A stretch of DNA of 64,000 nt from JBBIIC01 sp037446725 (GCA_037446725.1 JBBIIC010000009.1:1-64000); one strand, 5' to 3'. Counted from the first letter of the stretch, positions 16,385-26,220 are shown. Translations and numbers: made by a program. Notes: generated from the letters alone by a model not told the origin.

Positions 16385-17077
16385 TCACAGGGGACGCCGC
16401 AGGCCATCCTCCTCGATCAGGATGTCCGTGCGGGTCACCGATACGACGGCGCCGCCACCCGAAACGCGCGAGAGAACCTCGTTGAGAAGCACGTCCGGCC
16501 GCAGCGAGCCCTCCTGCCCCATACGGGTGGCGATCTCGATGATGAACGGCGGCCCTGACGATCCGACTCGCACCTCTTCCGGGAGGCTGCGAGCAAGATC
16601 GAAAACCTTGGTCTTGCCTTTGTGCTCCACCTCGAAGCGTCCCTCGCCGATCACAGCGACGAGCGCCCTCTCGATCAGTTCGGCGTCAAGCCCCTCCCCT
16701 CCGACCGCCACTTCGTACCTGGCAACCGTCGCGGCGGCCGTCAGCGACGGTTCCTTCTCGTGCACGTACCCGATCTTCGAGACTCCGAGTTCGGGCGGGA
16801 TAGCCGCCTGCAACCGACGCAGCACCTCGGCTGCCGGGACCGGCTGTGTGAGCCATACGTCGAAGTACTCTCGCCTGCCTCCGGTACCTACCGGGAGCGC
16901 CGGCCCGAACGCCGCCTTCATCCTCGGGTTGAAGCCCTTGGTGACAGCATACGGCAACCGGGCACGCCGTGCCGAGCGCTCGAGCGCTCTCATGACCTCG
17001 AGGTGCGACAGGAAGCGCGCTCTGCCGTGCTTGGTGTACCTCACGCGAAGACGGAACTCACCGGCGGCCACGCGCAT
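16385..17077 (-). CDS. DUF2344 / TIGR03936 radical-SAM-associated protein
   Basis: About 230 residues, the conserved partner of TIGR03960-type radical SAM proteins; molecular role unknown. Visible family features are FRLRVRYTKHGRARFLSHLEVMRALERSARRARLPYAVTKGFNPRMKAAFG near the N-terminus and a C-terminal VSVTRTDILIEE. The ATG at 17077 overlaps the end of the radical SAM gene by 20 bases; an ATG at 17095 is possible and adds six residues. Some genomes fuse the two genes, which supports a joint function. Confidence 0.85.
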   Translation of the reverse strand: MRVAAGEFRLRVRYTKHGRARFLSHLEVMRALERSARRARLPYAVTKGFNPRMKAAFGPALPVGTGGRREYFDVWLTQPVPAAEVLRRLQAAIPPELGVSKIGYVHEKEPSLTAAATVARYEVAVGGEGLDAELIERALVAVIGEGRFEVEHKGKTKVFDLARSLPEEVRVGSSGPPFIIEIATRMGQEGSLRPDVLLNEVLSRVSGGGAVVSVTRTDILIEEDGLRRPL

Positions 17078-18911
17078 CACCGCCCAGCACGACATCTAGA
17101 CCGAGATCGCCACAGACTCCACACCCGGTGCACCTGCCGAAGCTGCAGTCCTCCGTCGTCACACCCGCATACGCCCGGTCCCGCTCGAGGCGCAGGTAGC
17201 GCGTCGAGACCCCCGATGAGATGTGCGCCCATGGGAGCGGTTCGTCGTAGCCGAAGGTGCGCATGGCGATCCCCTCACCGTCCACACCGGCCGAACCGAA
17301 CGCCCCGCGCCACAACGCCAGGTCGAACCGTTCACTCCACGCATCGAACCGGGCACCAGAACGCCATGCGAGCTCGATCACGTCGGCGACCTCGCGGCCG
17401 CCGCGCGCGATCATCCCCTCGAGCAGCGAGACCTCGGCATCGTGCCACGAGAGGTCCACGCCCTTGCGGGGCATCGCATCCCGCAGCACGTCCTGGCGAC
17501 GGAGTACCTCCTCGAAGGGCACTTGGCCGTCCCACTGGAACGGCGTGTGCGCCTTGGGCACGAACGTCGAGACGGACACCCCGATGCGCACCGACCCCCG
17601 GTCTCCGGCAGGCACAGTCTCTCGCGCCGCGCGCAGCACGCGCAGCACCAGGTCTCCGATGGCGGCGACGTCCTCGTCTGTTTCGGTGGGCAGCCCGATC
17701 ATGAAGTAGAGCTTCACACGCCTCCACCCAGCCGCGAACGCCCGCATCACCGTCTCAAGCAACTCGTCTTCCGAGACGTTCTTGTTGATCACATCCCGAA
17801 GCCGCTGGGTGCCGGCCTCGGGGGCGAAGGTGAGCCCCGACCTGCGGCCACCTGCCGCGAGGCGGGCCATCGAGACACCGAACGCGTCGACGCGCAGGCT
17901 CGGAAGCGAGATCGTCACCCCGGTCCCCTCGAGACGCGCGGTCAAGCGGCGCAGCACCTCTTCGAGCTGGCTGTGGTCGGTGGTCGAGAGGGAGGTGAGT
18001 GAGACCTCTTCGTAGCCGGTGCACTCGAGGCCCTCGAGCACGTCGCGCACGATCTCGTCGGCAGAGCGCTCCCTCACGGGGCGGTAAACCATCCCTGCCT
18101 GACAGAAGCGGCATCCCCTCGCACACCCGCGAAGCACCTCGACCGTGAGGCGATCGTGCACGACATCCATGTAGGGCACCACCGGGCAGGTCGGCGGGCG
18201 ATACGCTCCGAGATCTCCGACCGCCCGCTTGGTCACGACCGCGGGCGCCGTGCCGGTCGGCTGGAGAGCACCATCGGGCGCCGGGCGGTACATTCCCGGC
18301 ACGTAGACGCCGGGGACGACCGCGAGGCGCTCGAGCGTCTGTCCACGAGAGAGGCCTCGCGCCTTCGCCTCTCGCTGAACGCCCGCGATGTCGAGGACGG
18401 CGTCCTCCCCTTCCCCCACGAGTATGGCGTCGAGGAACGGCGCGACCGGTTCGGGGTTGTACGCACACGGCCCCCCGCCAACTACGAGGGGGTCACCCTC
18501 GCCTCGGTCGGCTGAGCGGAGCGGAAGTCCGGCCAGATCGAGCACCTCGAGAATGTTCGTGTACGTGAGTTCGTAGGGCAGCGTTATGCCGACCAGATCG
18601 AAGGACGCCACCGGCGCGCACGATTCGAGCGAGAAGAGCGGAACCGCCGCGGAGCGCATCGCACTGGCCATGTCCACCCAGGGGACGTATGCGCGCTCGG
18701 CAGCCAGTCCCTCGGTCGAGTTCAGCCGGTCGTATAGGATTGCAAGACCCTGGTTCGCCTGCCCGACCTCGTAGGCGTCAGGGTAGATGAGCACCGAGCG
18801 GTGCTCGGCAGCCTCGGGCCGCCTAACTCCCCACTCACTGTCGATGTAGCGTACCGGTCGCTCGACGCCTGCGAGCAGGGGCTCGACGCGCGGCCACAGA
18901 TCAGAGCTCAC
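17058..18911 (-). CDS. TIGR03960 family B12-binding-type radical SAM protein
   Basis: 617 residues. The N-terminal half resembles a B12-binding-like domain (SVLIYPDAYEVGQANQGLAILYDRLN, LVVGGGPCAYNPEPVAPFLDAILVGEGED). The radical SAM cluster motif is CARGCRFCQAGMVYRPVRERS (C-x3-C-x2-C) near residue 265. A C-terminal cysteine cluster, CSFGRCTGCGVCGDLG, may hold another metal centre. The substrate is not known; conserved linkage to DUF2344, rng and rplU suggests an RNA- or ribosome-related modification, which is inference. GTG start overlaps the upstream YcjF-like gene by 11 bases. Confidence 0.9.
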   Translation of the reverse strand: MSSDLWPRVEPLLAGVERPVRYIDSEWGVRRPEAAEHRSVLIYPDAYEVGQANQGLAILYDRLNSTEGLAAERAYVPWVDMASAMRSAAVPLFSLESCAPVASFDLVGITLPYELTYTNILEVLDLAGLPLRSADRGEGDPLVVGGGPCAYNPEPVAPFLDAILVGEGEDAVLDIAGVQREAKARGLSRGQTLERLAVVPGVYVPGMYRPAPDGALQPTGTAPAVVTKRAVGDLGAYRPPTCPVVPYMDVVHDRLTVEVLRGCARGCRFCQAGMVYRPVRERSADEIVRDVLEGLECTGYEEVSLTSLSTTDHSQLEEVLRRLTARLEGTGVTISLPSLRVDAFGVSMARLAAGGRRSGLTFAPEAGTQRLRDVINKNVSEDELLETVMRAFAAGWRRVKLYFMIGLPTETDEDVAAIGDLVLRVLRAARETVPAGDRGSVRIGVSVSTFVPKAHTPFQWDGQVPFEEVLRRQDVLRDAMPRKGVDLSWHDAEVSLLEGMIARGGREVADVIELAWRSGARFDAWSERFDLALWRGAFGSAGVDGEGIAMRTFGYDEPLPWAHISSGVSTRYLRLERDRAYAGVTTEDCSFGRCTGCGVCGDLGLDVVLGGDARGRR

Positions 18912-19863
18912 TGCGCTCCTCGGTGTCGAGCTCGACCCGCGCGGCCTGCAGCTCGGCCGCGGTGCTCCTCAGGACGCGGCGGTCGCTGCGGATACGCGCG
19001 ACAGCGGCGTCGCGGATCTCAACGAGGCGCCCCGCGACGTCACTCAGGTCGGCGCCTTGCTCGAAGTACGCGATGGCCGCCTTTCCCATCGCGATGGTTC
19101 CGCCGTAGCCGATGGCGCCCTTGATGGCCCAGCCGAATCCCGGTATCACGACCAGCAGTTGACGTGCGACGGCGCGCAGAGCGAACCCACCACCGACGAC
19201 GGCAGCAAGCTCCTTCACCCGATCGGCGCCCAACGGCTGACCGTAGGCCGCGGCGATCTGTAGCAGCATCTTGCCCTGATTCAGCGTCATCAGCGGCATG
19301 TCGGCCCCGGGGATGATGACAACGGTGCCGATGAGCGCGTTTTGCAGTGCGGTCATCTTTACGGCTTCGCCGGCGACGGCGCTGCGTATGAAGTCGAAGT
19401 TGTGCGCGAGCGCCAGGTGCTTGCCGGAGACGTGGTCGACGAACCAGTCGGCGGTAGCGTCCAGGGCGCTCGCGGCGTCCTCACCGAAGACGCAGTCGGC
19501 ATACGGATGCCCTGCCGCCTCCGCGACCTCGTGCAAGCTGTCCGCGGCCCCGACCGCAAGCGCGGGAATCGCACGCTCCCGCGCCTCGGTGAGTGTCTCC
19601 TTCATTCCTGTACGTCCGCTCCCCATGATCGCGATGACCGCGTCGGTGGTATCGCGCAGTATGACGGGCAAGGCCGGATCGGCGACCTCAACCTGGATGC
19701 GAGCGTTGGAGGTGTTGGGACGGAAGCGCTCGCGTGCGGCATCGATGAGCTCATCGGGGGCATCGGGATCGATCACAACGACGATCCGCACCGGCTTCTC
19801 CCTCTCGGCTCTGATCTGGGAGCTAGAGCGAAGCAGGTCCGGAACATTGATCGGCAAGGCCAC
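18901..19863 (-). CDS. YcjF-like DUF697 membrane-associated protein
   Basis: 320 residues, GTG start with a strong GAGGAGGGAA just upstream. The central part, ALIGTVVIIPGADMPLMTLNQGKMLLQIAAAYGQPL, followed by ALRAVARQLLVVIPGFGWAIKGAIGYGGTIAMGKAAIAYFEQG, is typical of DUF697 proteins (YcjF family), which have two or more hydrophobic segments. The N-terminal 130 residues (VRIVVVIDPDAPDELI...) look like a Rossmann-type domain without a recognisable P-loop. Function unknown. It lies between rodA and the radical SAM gene, transcribed with both. Confidence 0.75.
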   Translation of the reverse strand: MALPINVPDLLRSSSQIRAEREKPVRIVVVIDPDAPDELIDAARERFRPNTSNARIQVEVADPALPVILRDTTDAVIAIMGSGRTGMKETLTEARERAIPALAVGAADSLHEVAEAAGHPYADCVFGEDAASALDATADWFVDHVSGKHLALAHNFDFIRSAVAGEAVKMTALQNALIGTVVIIPGADMPLMTLNQGKMLLQIAAAYGQPLGADRVKELAAVVGGGFALRAVARQLLVVIPGFGWAIKGAIGYGGTIAMGKAAIAYFEQGADLSDVAGRLVEIRDAAVARIRSDRRVLRSTAAELQAARVELDTEERSEL

Positions 19864-19890
19864 GACGGTTCCCTCCTCGGATGGGCGGCG

Positions 19891-21024
19891 TCAGACGGCG
19901 GAACGGCGTGCCCATACGGACAGAAGGATACCCGTTCCAGCCAGGTTCGCGATCATGAACGACGAGCCGAAGCTGATGAAAGGCAGCGGGATGCCCGTGA
20001 TGGGCATGAGCCCCATCGTCATTCCGATGTTCTGCATGATCTGGAACGTCCACATAGAGATGATGCCCACTGCGATCAGCGACCCCAGCAGGTCTCGCGA
20101 GGATGCCGATATCTCGAGTGCCGTCATCAGCAGGGCAAGATACAACCCGAGCAGCAGCACTGTGCCCATGAAGCCCAGCTCCTCGCCGAGGACCGAGAAG
20201 ATGAAGTCCGTATGCCGCTCGGGAAGAAAGTTGAGGTTGGACTGCGTACCCTGTCCGAGGCCCTTACCAGTCAACCCGCCCGAGCCGATCGCGATCTTCG
20301 ACTGCTCCAGGTTGTAGCCGGCACCCTGCGGGTCCCGATCCGGCTGTACGAACACGAGCAGGCGGTCCACCTGATAGTCGGCGAGCACCCCGGCCCTCAG
20401 CACGACACCTATCCCGACCGCCCCGACGAGGGCGAAGATCAGGAAGTACCGCGGCTTCAGTCCTCCGACAAGCAGCATGCCCATCGTGATGAAGATGAGG
20501 ACAAGTCCGGTACCGAGGTCCGGCTGCAGAAGAATCAGGCCGAATGGCAGCGCAAGGAACGCCAGCACTCGTAGCACGTCGCGAGGACGCTCGATCGCGC
20601 CCCGGTACTGCGATATCACGATCGCCATGATAACGATCGTCAGGATCTTCGCCGGCTCCGAGGGTTGGAACAGCCTGACTCCGCCTATCTCGAGCCATGC
20701 CGTCGCTCCCTTGGCTGTCCCCCCGAGGCCGGGGATGAGCGGACTCACGATGAGCAGGGCGTTCAGAACGACCAGGGGCCCGAGCCAGCCCTCGAGGCGC
20801 TTGTAATCGATGGCCCAGAGAAACGCAAGCGGCACCAGACCAAGACCAACGCCGACGAGGTGGCGCCGGAACATGGCGTCCCCCGCGGTGAACCCCGACA
20901 CCGCCGAGTGCACGATGACCGCGCCGTAGGCGATGAGTAGCCCGACGCTGAGCAGCAACGGCAGGTTCGCCCAGCGACGGACAACCGCCATGCGAGAATC
21001 GGGGCGCTTGCTAGCGCGAGACAT
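19891..21024 (-). CDS. rodA: Peptidoglycan glycosyltransferase RodA
   Basis: 377-residue SEDS-family membrane glycosyltransferase that polymerises lipid II during lateral wall growth, together with PBP2. About ten transmembrane segments are visible. SEDS signatures include GGVRLFQPSEPAKILTIV, LILLQPDLGTGLVL, QGTQSNLNFLPERHTDFIFSVLGEE and the C-terminal GMTMGLMPITGIPLPFISFGSS. The ATG at 21024 overlaps the mrdA stop by 14 bases; an internal ATG at 20991 is possible but lacks a ribosome-binding site. It belongs to the mreBCD-mrdA-rodA shape operon. Confidence 0.94.
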   Translation of the reverse strand: MSRASKRPDSRMAVVRRWANLPLLLSVGLLIAYGAVIVHSAVSGFTAGDAMFRRHLVGVGLGLVPLAFLWAIDYKRLEGWLGPLVVLNALLIVSPLIPGLGGTAKGATAWLEIGGVRLFQPSEPAKILTIVIMAIVISQYRGAIERPRDVLRVLAFLALPFGLILLQPDLGTGLVLIFITMGMLLVGGLKPRYFLIFALVGAVGIGVVLRAGVLADYQVDRLLVFVQPDRDPQGAGYNLEQSKIAIGSGGLTGKGLGQGTQSNLNFLPERHTDFIFSVLGEELGFMGTVLLLGLYLALLMTALEISASSRDLLGSLIAVGIISMWTFQIMQNIGMTMGLMPITGIPLPFISFGSSFMIANLAGTGILLSVWARRSAV

Positions 21025-22867
21025 CGGTCGCCTGCACGTGCTCGACGGGCAGACCGAGGAGCGCTGCCAGTATCTCACGGGCCGCCGGCGCAGCGATTGC
21101 TCCTCCATGACCGCCCTGCTCCAGAAGGACCGCAACCGCATACTTCGGGTCGTCGGCCGGCGCGTACGCCGTGAACCAAGCGTAGTCGTCCTTGCCGGCG
21201 ACCTCGGCGGTGCCGGTCTTGCCAGCGACCTCGGCTCCGAAGCCGCGGAACGCGCTCGCGCCGGTACCCCGTTCCGTGACCGCAAGTAGTGAGTTGTGCA
21301 TCGTCCGCAGGATGCTCTCCGAGACACCCGTTGACACCACGATCTCGGGTTCGAACGCGCGGACCGGCTCTCCCTTCGAGTCGAGGACCTCCTTGAGCAC
21401 GTGCGGCCGCATGATGTCGCCGTCGTTCGCAATTCCCGCGTAGACCCCGGCCATCTGAAGAGGGGTGGTCAGCATGTCGCCCTGCCCGATGGAGATGTTG
21501 ACGGTGTCGCCGGGCAGCCACTGCCGGTACTCGGGGTAATCGGCGTTGAACTCCGCTTTCCACGCGGCATCGGGCACGCGACCCTCGACCTCGCCGGGCA
21601 GGTCGATACCGAGCCGCGAGCCGAGGCCGAAACGACGGGAGAACTCCTGTAGCTCCTCGCGACCGCGTTTGTAGAACGTGTGGCCGATCTCGTAGAAGAC
21701 GATGTCGCAGCTCTCCGAGATCCCGCGAGTGAACCCGACCCCGCCGTGTCCCCGCCGGTTCCAGCAGAACTTCGACCACTCCTCGCCCTGACCGGTCCAC
21801 CGGCCCGAACAGTCGTACGAGTGGCTGAGCGAGGTCACGCCGTATTCGAGTCCGGCCATGCCGGTGATGGCCTTGAAGGTCGACGCGGGCGGATAGAGCG
21901 CCTGTATCGCCCGGTTGTTAAGCGGATACTCGCTGTCCTTGGCGTTCAGTGCCTCCCAGTTCTTCGTGCTGATGCCGCCGATGAACAACGTGGGGTCGTA
22001 GGTCGGGGCGCTCGCCATCGCAAGCACCTCGCCCGTCCGGACGTCGAGAGCGATCGCGGCACCGGCACGCGCGTTCTTGAAGTCGTCCGCGCGTGCCTCG
22101 GCAAGCGCACGTTGCAACGCCTCCTCGGCGACCCGCTGTACCTCGATGTCGATCGTCAGCACGACGTCTCTTCCGGCGACCGGTTCGGCTTCTTCGAGGA
22201 CGTGCCTAGGCGAGCCCAGTGCATCGACCTCGACCCTGCGGTAACCCTTCTGTCCCTGCAGCACCGACTCGAACTGACGCTCCGCACCAGCCTTGCCCAC
22301 CACGTCACCGAGTAGGTATCCTTCCCACTCGCCCGATTCGAGGCTTTCCTCGGAGATTTCCCCCGTGTAGCCCAGGACATGGGCGGCGAGTGTGCCGTTG
22401 GGGTACTCGCGGACCGGTACGACGGAGAGTTCGACTCCGGGATACTCCGACTCATGCTCCGCGAGGTAGGCGACGGTCGTCATTGATACGTCAACGGCCA
22501 CCAGACGCGGTTTGAGTGCCGCTTCCTTCGTCGAGGCGACGCGCTCCTTGACCTCACCGAGCGGCATACCGAGCACGACCGACAGCCGGTACAGCATGTC
22601 CTCGTCGTCCTTGGCCGATGGCGCGACCGTGACACCGAGTGTGGCGCGGTTGCTCACGAGAGGGACCCCGTTGCGATCGAGGATGCGGCCGCGTGGCGCG
22701 TCGACGGCTACCTCACGCACGCGGTTGTTCTCCGCGGCCTCTGCGAAGCGGTCGCCCGAGAGCACCTGCATGCTCCACGCCCGGAGGAGCAGTACTCCGA
22801 GCACGCTCAGGAACACGATCCCGAGCGCCGCGTAGCGCGATTTCAGTTGTTCGCGGAAGGTCGCCAC
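21011..22867 (-). CDS. mrdA: Penicillin-binding protein 2 (transpeptidase)
   Basis: 618-residue class B PBP that cross-links peptidoglycan in the elongasome with RodA. One transmembrane segment near the N-terminus (AALGIVFLSVLGVLLLRAWSM) is followed by the PBP dimer domain (APRGRILDRNGVPLVSNR) and the transpeptidase domain with the active-site YPPASTFKAITG (Ser-x-x-Lys), the SCDIVFYEIG (Ser-x-Cys/Asn type) box and KTGTAEV. The GTG at 22867 is preceded by TGGAG with good spacing and was preferred to an upstream GTG at 22909 without a binding site. Confidence 0.95.
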   Translation of the reverse strand: MATFREQLKSRYAALGIVFLSVLGVLLLRAWSMQVLSGDRFAEAAENNRVREVAVDAPRGRILDRNGVPLVSNRATLGVTVAPSAKDDEDMLYRLSVVLGMPLGEVKERVASTKEAALKPRLVAVDVSMTTVAYLAEHESEYPGVELSVVPVREYPNGTLAAHVLGYTGEISEESLESGEWEGYLLGDVVGKAGAERQFESVLQGQKGYRRVEVDALGSPRHVLEEAEPVAGRDVVLTIDIEVQRVAEEALQRALAEARADDFKNARAGAAIALDVRTGEVLAMASAPTYDPTLFIGGISTKNWEALNAKDSEYPLNNRAIQALYPPASTFKAITGMAGLEYGVTSLSHSYDCSGRWTGQGEEWSKFCWNRRGHGGVGFTRGISESCDIVFYEIGHTFYKRGREELQEFSRRFGLGSRLGIDLPGEVEGRVPDAAWKAEFNADYPEYRQWLPGDTVNISIGQGDMLTTPLQMAGVYAGIANDGDIMRPHVLKEVLDSKGEPVRAFEPEIVVSTGVSESILRTMHNSLLAVTERGTGASAFRGFGAEVAGKTGTAEVAGKDDYAWFTAYAPADDPKYAVAVLLEQGGHGGAIAAPAAREILAALLGLPVEHVQATDVSR

Positions 22868-22918
22868 GTATGGGGCTCCAGTGTTTCGAGCAGTGTGCTG
22901 CTCGGGCACGCCGGGCGG

Positions 22919-23428
22919 CTATGCCAGGCGGCGGAAGGTCGTCATCGGCTTCTCCCGACGCAAGAAGCGGGCCACCCACGGGTAGACGAGCAGGGCTAGC
23001 GCAGAATTATACAACGCTGCGGGCAGGGCGAGCCCGACGAGATCGCCGAAGGTGACCGCCGATTCGCCCAGAACCGCCAGGACGAGGACGTAACCGACTT
23101 CGAACGTCAGCGTAGCGAAGGAGACGATGACGAGGGGCACCAGCCACCCCTCCGAGAACGTGTTCTCCTGCACGGAACCGGCGACGAACCCCACGAGGCA
23201 CAGGAACAGAGCACCCACGCCGACGGGAGCGGTACCGAGAAGGTCGAAAAGCAGTCCGGCCGAGAAGCCGGCGAGCATGCCTGCCCGGGGACCCTTCACG
23301 AGTGCGATCGTCACAGCAGCAAGGAGCAGCGCGTTCGGTGTGACACCGGCGATCGCGAGGTAGGGCACGAGCGCGACCTGAACGACAAGGGCCCCGAGCA
23401 GCGTCAGCACTGGTATCAGGCGGCTCAC
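22919..23428 (-). CDS. mreD: Rod shape-determining protein MreD
   Basis: 169-residue polytopic membrane protein of the elongasome. About five hydrophobic segments are visible (VLTLLGALVVQVALVPYLAI, NALLLAAVTIALVKGPRAGMLAGFSAGLLFDLLG, GALFLCLVGFVAGSV, LVPLVIVSFATLTFEVGYVLVLAVL). The LFDLLGTAPVGVGAL segment matches the MreD family. GTG start overlaps the mreC stop (GTGA at 23425-23428). Confidence 0.9.
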   Translation of the reverse strand: MSRLIPVLTLLGALVVQVALVPYLAIAGVTPNALLLAAVTIALVKGPRAGMLAGFSAGLLFDLLGTAPVGVGALFLCLVGFVAGSVQENTFSEGWLVPLVIVSFATLTFEVGYVLVLAVLGESAVTFGDLVGLALPAALYNSALALLVYPWVARFLRREKPMTTFRRLA

Positions 23429-24285
23429 TCCCCGCCTCCCGTCGTGGCGTCCTCAAAAGGCACGCCGACAAGGACGACAACCTCCTCCAGGCCGGCGAGC
23501 GCCGCGCTCGGGCGCACCTGGATGCGGGGGAACAGGTCGGCATCGTTGAGCTGCACGTCGGAGACCTCGCCGATAAGTAGGCCCTTCGGGTAGACGCCAC
23601 CCATCCCCGAGGTCAGAACGACGTCTCCGACCGTGACCGTGGTCTCCCGACTCACGTAGTCAAGAGTGAGGTCTCCTCCCAGGGAGCCGTTGACCACGCC
23701 CTCAGCTCGCGTCGCCTGGAGCATCGCCCCCACGCCGCTGCGCTGATCGGTGATGAGGCGCACGCGCGACGAGTGCGGTCCCGCCTCGACGATCTGTCCG
23801 ATCAGGCCCTGAGCGGCGAGCACAGGCATGCCGACGGCCACACCCTCCTCGGTCCCGCGGTCGATGGTGATGACGCCCTCCCACAGCGTCGCCGGCCTGC
23901 CGATCACGCGGGCACCCAGCGCCTCAATCTCACGCGCCTCCACAAACCCGACCAGCTCGCGCAGCCGCTCGTTCTCCTGCCGCGCTTCCTCGAGTGCCGC
24001 AAGACGCGCGCGCATCTCCTCATTCTGCTGGCGCAGGGCCTCCAGGTCGCTCCGCGAGACGGACAGGTCGCGGACCCACGACCCCACGGCGCGGACGGGC
24101 GTCGTCAGCGCGTAGCCCGCGTGACCCACCGGCGCGAGAACCGTCTGCACGCCACGGCGAGCCGTGTGAAGCGGACCGGAGCTGCTCTCACGGAAGTAAA
24201 TGGTGATAAGGATGAACGCAACGACGACGAGCACGGCGAGTATCCATCCGTCTCCGCCGGTCTTCTCGCGTTGGGAGATTCGCAC
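23425..24285 (-). CDS. mreC: Rod shape-determining protein MreC
   Basis: 286-residue bitopic protein that activates the PBP2-RodA synthase. One N-terminal transmembrane helix (ILAVLVVVAFILITIYF), a coiled coil (about 85-125, SDLEALRQQNEEMRARLAALEEARQENERL) and the beta-rich MreC domain (GRPATLWEGVITIDRGTEEGVAVGMPVLAAQGLIGQIVEAGPHSSRVRLITD) are in the usual order. GTG start; mreB ends 16 bases upstream. Confidence 0.94.
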   Translation of the reverse strand: MRISQREKTGGDGWILAVLVVVAFILITIYFRESSSGPLHTARRGVQTVLAPVGHAGYALTTPVRAVGSWVRDLSVSRSDLEALRQQNEEMRARLAALEEARQENERLRELVGFVEAREIEALGARVIGRPATLWEGVITIDRGTEEGVAVGMPVLAAQGLIGQIVEAGPHSSRVRLITDQRSGVGAMLQATRAEGVVNGSLGGDLTLDYVSRETTVTVGDVVLTSGMGGVYPKGLLIGEVSDVQLNDADLFPRIQVRPSAALAGLEEVVVLVGVPFEDATTGGGE

Positions 24286-24301
24286 TGCGAAGACGAGCCC
24301 C

Positions 24302-25342
24302 CTACCTTGCGCCCGTGAGGACCTTCTTGAGGGCGTCGATCTCCTCGAGGGCCATGGCTGAGCCGTCGACGACGTTCGTGAGTGCGTTGCCCGACACGTG
24401 GACCGGCATCCCGGTCTCGTGCTTCAGCCGCTCGTCGAGACCCTTGAGCAGCGCACCGCCCCCGGTGAGCACGATGCCGTACTCCATGAGGTCGCTCGCG
24501 AGCTCGGGTGGAGTCTGCTCGAGCGTCGCCTTGACCGCTGCGACTATCGCGGCGATGGGCTCCTCGAGGGCCTCGCGGATCTCCTCGGACTCCATCGTCA
24601 CGGTGCGCGGAAGGCCGGTCAGCAGGTCGCGTCCGCGCACCTCGACGTCGACCTCCTCGAGCAATGGCCATGCGCTCCCGATCTCGAACTTGATCTCTTC
24701 GGCAGTGCGCTCGCCGATGAGCACGTTATACGCGCGCTTCACGTGGGCGATGATCGCGTCGTCGAACTCGTCACCGGCGATGCGGATGGATTGCGCCACC
24801 ACGATGCCGCCGAGCGAGATGACGGCGACCTCGGTGGTGCCGCCGCCAACGTCGACGACCATGTTCCCGGTCGGCTCCTGTATCGGCAGGCCCGCCCCGA
24901 TAGCTGCCGCCATCGGTTCCTCGATGAGGTAGGCCTGGCGCGCGCCCGCCTGCATCGTCGCTTCGAAGACCGCGCGCTTCTCGACCTCGGTCACGCCTGA
25001 GGGGACACAGACGACGACGCGCGGCTTCGGCTGCCAGGGAAAGCGCTTCACCCGCGTCTTGTTGATGAAATACCGCAGCATCGACTCGGTGACCTCGAAG
25101 TCGGCTATCACGCCGTCCTTCAGCGGCCGGATGGCGACGATGCTCCCGGGCGTCCGTCCGAGCATGCGCTTGGCCTCGATACCGACCGCGAGTACACGCT
25201 TGGTGTCCCTTTCCACGGCGACCACGGAGGGCTCGATGAGCACGATACCGCGGCCGCGCACCGAAACGAGTGTGTTGGCCGTGCCGAGGTCGACGGCCAT
25301 GTCGCCGCCCCACGAGTTGAAGAACATATCTACGAGCGACAC
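24302..25342 (-). CDS. mreB: Rod shape-determining protein MreB
   Basis: 346-residue actin-like ATPase that organises cell-wall elongation. Nucleotide-binding motifs are present: MAVDLGTANTLV (phosphate 1), MVVDVGGGTTEVAVISLGG (phosphate 2) and GIVLTGGGALLKGLD (adenosine). The GTG at 25342 gives the family N-terminus MSLVDMFFNSWGGDMAVDLGTAN and follows GAAGGGAG; an ATG at 25327 is five codons in. First gene of the minus-strand shape operon. Presence of mreB supports a rod-shaped cell. Confidence 0.96.
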   Translation of the reverse strand: MSLVDMFFNSWGGDMAVDLGTANTLVSVRGRGIVLIEPSVVAVERDTKRVLAVGIEAKRMLGRTPGSIVAIRPLKDGVIADFEVTESMLRYFINKTRVKRFPWQPKPRVVVCVPSGVTEVEKRAVFEATMQAGARQAYLIEEPMAAAIGAGLPIQEPTGNMVVDVGGGTTEVAVISLGGIVVAQSIRIAGDEFDDAIIAHVKRAYNVLIGERTAEEIKFEIGSAWPLLEEVDVEVRGRDLLTGLPRTVTMESEEIREALEEPIAAIVAAVKATLEQTPPELASDLMEYGIVLTGGGALLKGLDERLKHETGMPVHVSGNALTNVVDGSAMALEEIDALKKVLTGAR

Positions 25343-25544
25343 GGTCGCTGTGCTCCCTTCTAGGTGGCGGTCATCCCGCCACAGTGCGCGCCCGTGCGAC
25401 AAGCGCACGAAGAGCCACTGCACGACGAAACGGCCCGCGGAAGCTCCCGCTTCCGAGAACCGCAGGTCTTGGACCCGGACAAGTGTAGCACAGCCGACGA
25501 GCGCGTCTTCCTACGATACGGTGACGTGATTAGGCGAGCCGGAC

Positions 25545-26216
25545 TCACATCAGGCCGAGCTCACGCAGGCTCGCGTGCTCACCACCGTCTCCGATCACCA
25601 CATGGTCGAGCAGCTCGATGCCTAGCACGTCGCCCGCCTTCACCAGACGACGGGTGAGCTGGATGTCCGCACCGGAGGGTGTCGGGTCCCCACTCGGGTG
25701 GTTATGGACGACCACCACCGAGGCCGCGGACAGCCGAACCGCCTCCTTGAAGAGCTCCCGGGGGTGCACGATGGACGCATTGAGGCTCCCGACAGAGATC
25801 TCCACGACCCTGAGCAGGTGGTTCTTCGTGTTCAGCGCGAGCGCCCAGAAGTGCTCCCGGTCCGCTCCGCGCATCTGCGGCCAACACAGTGCCACTACGT
25901 CCTCCGGAGTCGTGACCGTCTGACGCGGCGCCGCCCTCCACACAGCCGCCCGCCGACTCATCTCCAGGCACGCGAGCACCCGCGAAGCGGCGGCCGGTCC
26001 AAGACCCGGAAGCGTCACGAGCTCCTCGGCGCTCACGCGCCACAGTCCGTCGGGGAGCGGATGGCGCTCGAGCAGCGCGCGCGCCCGGTCGTCACCGTCC
26101 TCACCGATGAGCACCGACATCAGGGCGGTGTCGGAGAGCGCCTCCGAGCGCCCGGACAACACGACCTCGCGCGGGGTCGCCCCGCTTCCCACCAGGCGTG
26201 GCGCCACAGCGCCCAC
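25545..26216 (-). CDS. radC: RadC-family JAB-domain protein
   Basis: 223 residues. The N-terminal helix-hairpin-helix region (ELVTLPGLGPAAASRVLACLEMSRR) precedes a JAB/MPN metalloprotease-like domain with VVVVHNHPSGDPTPSGADIQLTRRL, the metal-binding His-x-His...Asp motif. Family members are called DNA repair protein RadC, but a repair role is not established. GTG start preceded by GGGAGGG, four bases after the Gx transporter stop, so it may be the last gene of the rnf transcript. Confidence 0.9.
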   Translation of the reverse strand: MGAVAPRLVGSGATPREVVLSGRSEALSDTALMSVLIGEDGDDRARALLERHPLPDGLWRVSAEELVTLPGLGPAAASRVLACLEMSRRAAVWRAAPRQTVTTPEDVVALCWPQMRGADREHFWALALNTKNHLLRVVEISVGSLNASIVHPRELFKEAVRLSAASVVVVHNHPSGDPTPSGADIQLTRRLVKAGDVLGIELLDHVVIGDGGEHASLRELGLM

Positions 26217-26220
26217 CTCC

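Noticed and set aside
19342..20574. 410-codon plus-strand frame opposite the YcjF-like gene and rodA
   Set aside because: Antisense shadow of two recognisable genes; product is charged low-complexity sequence.
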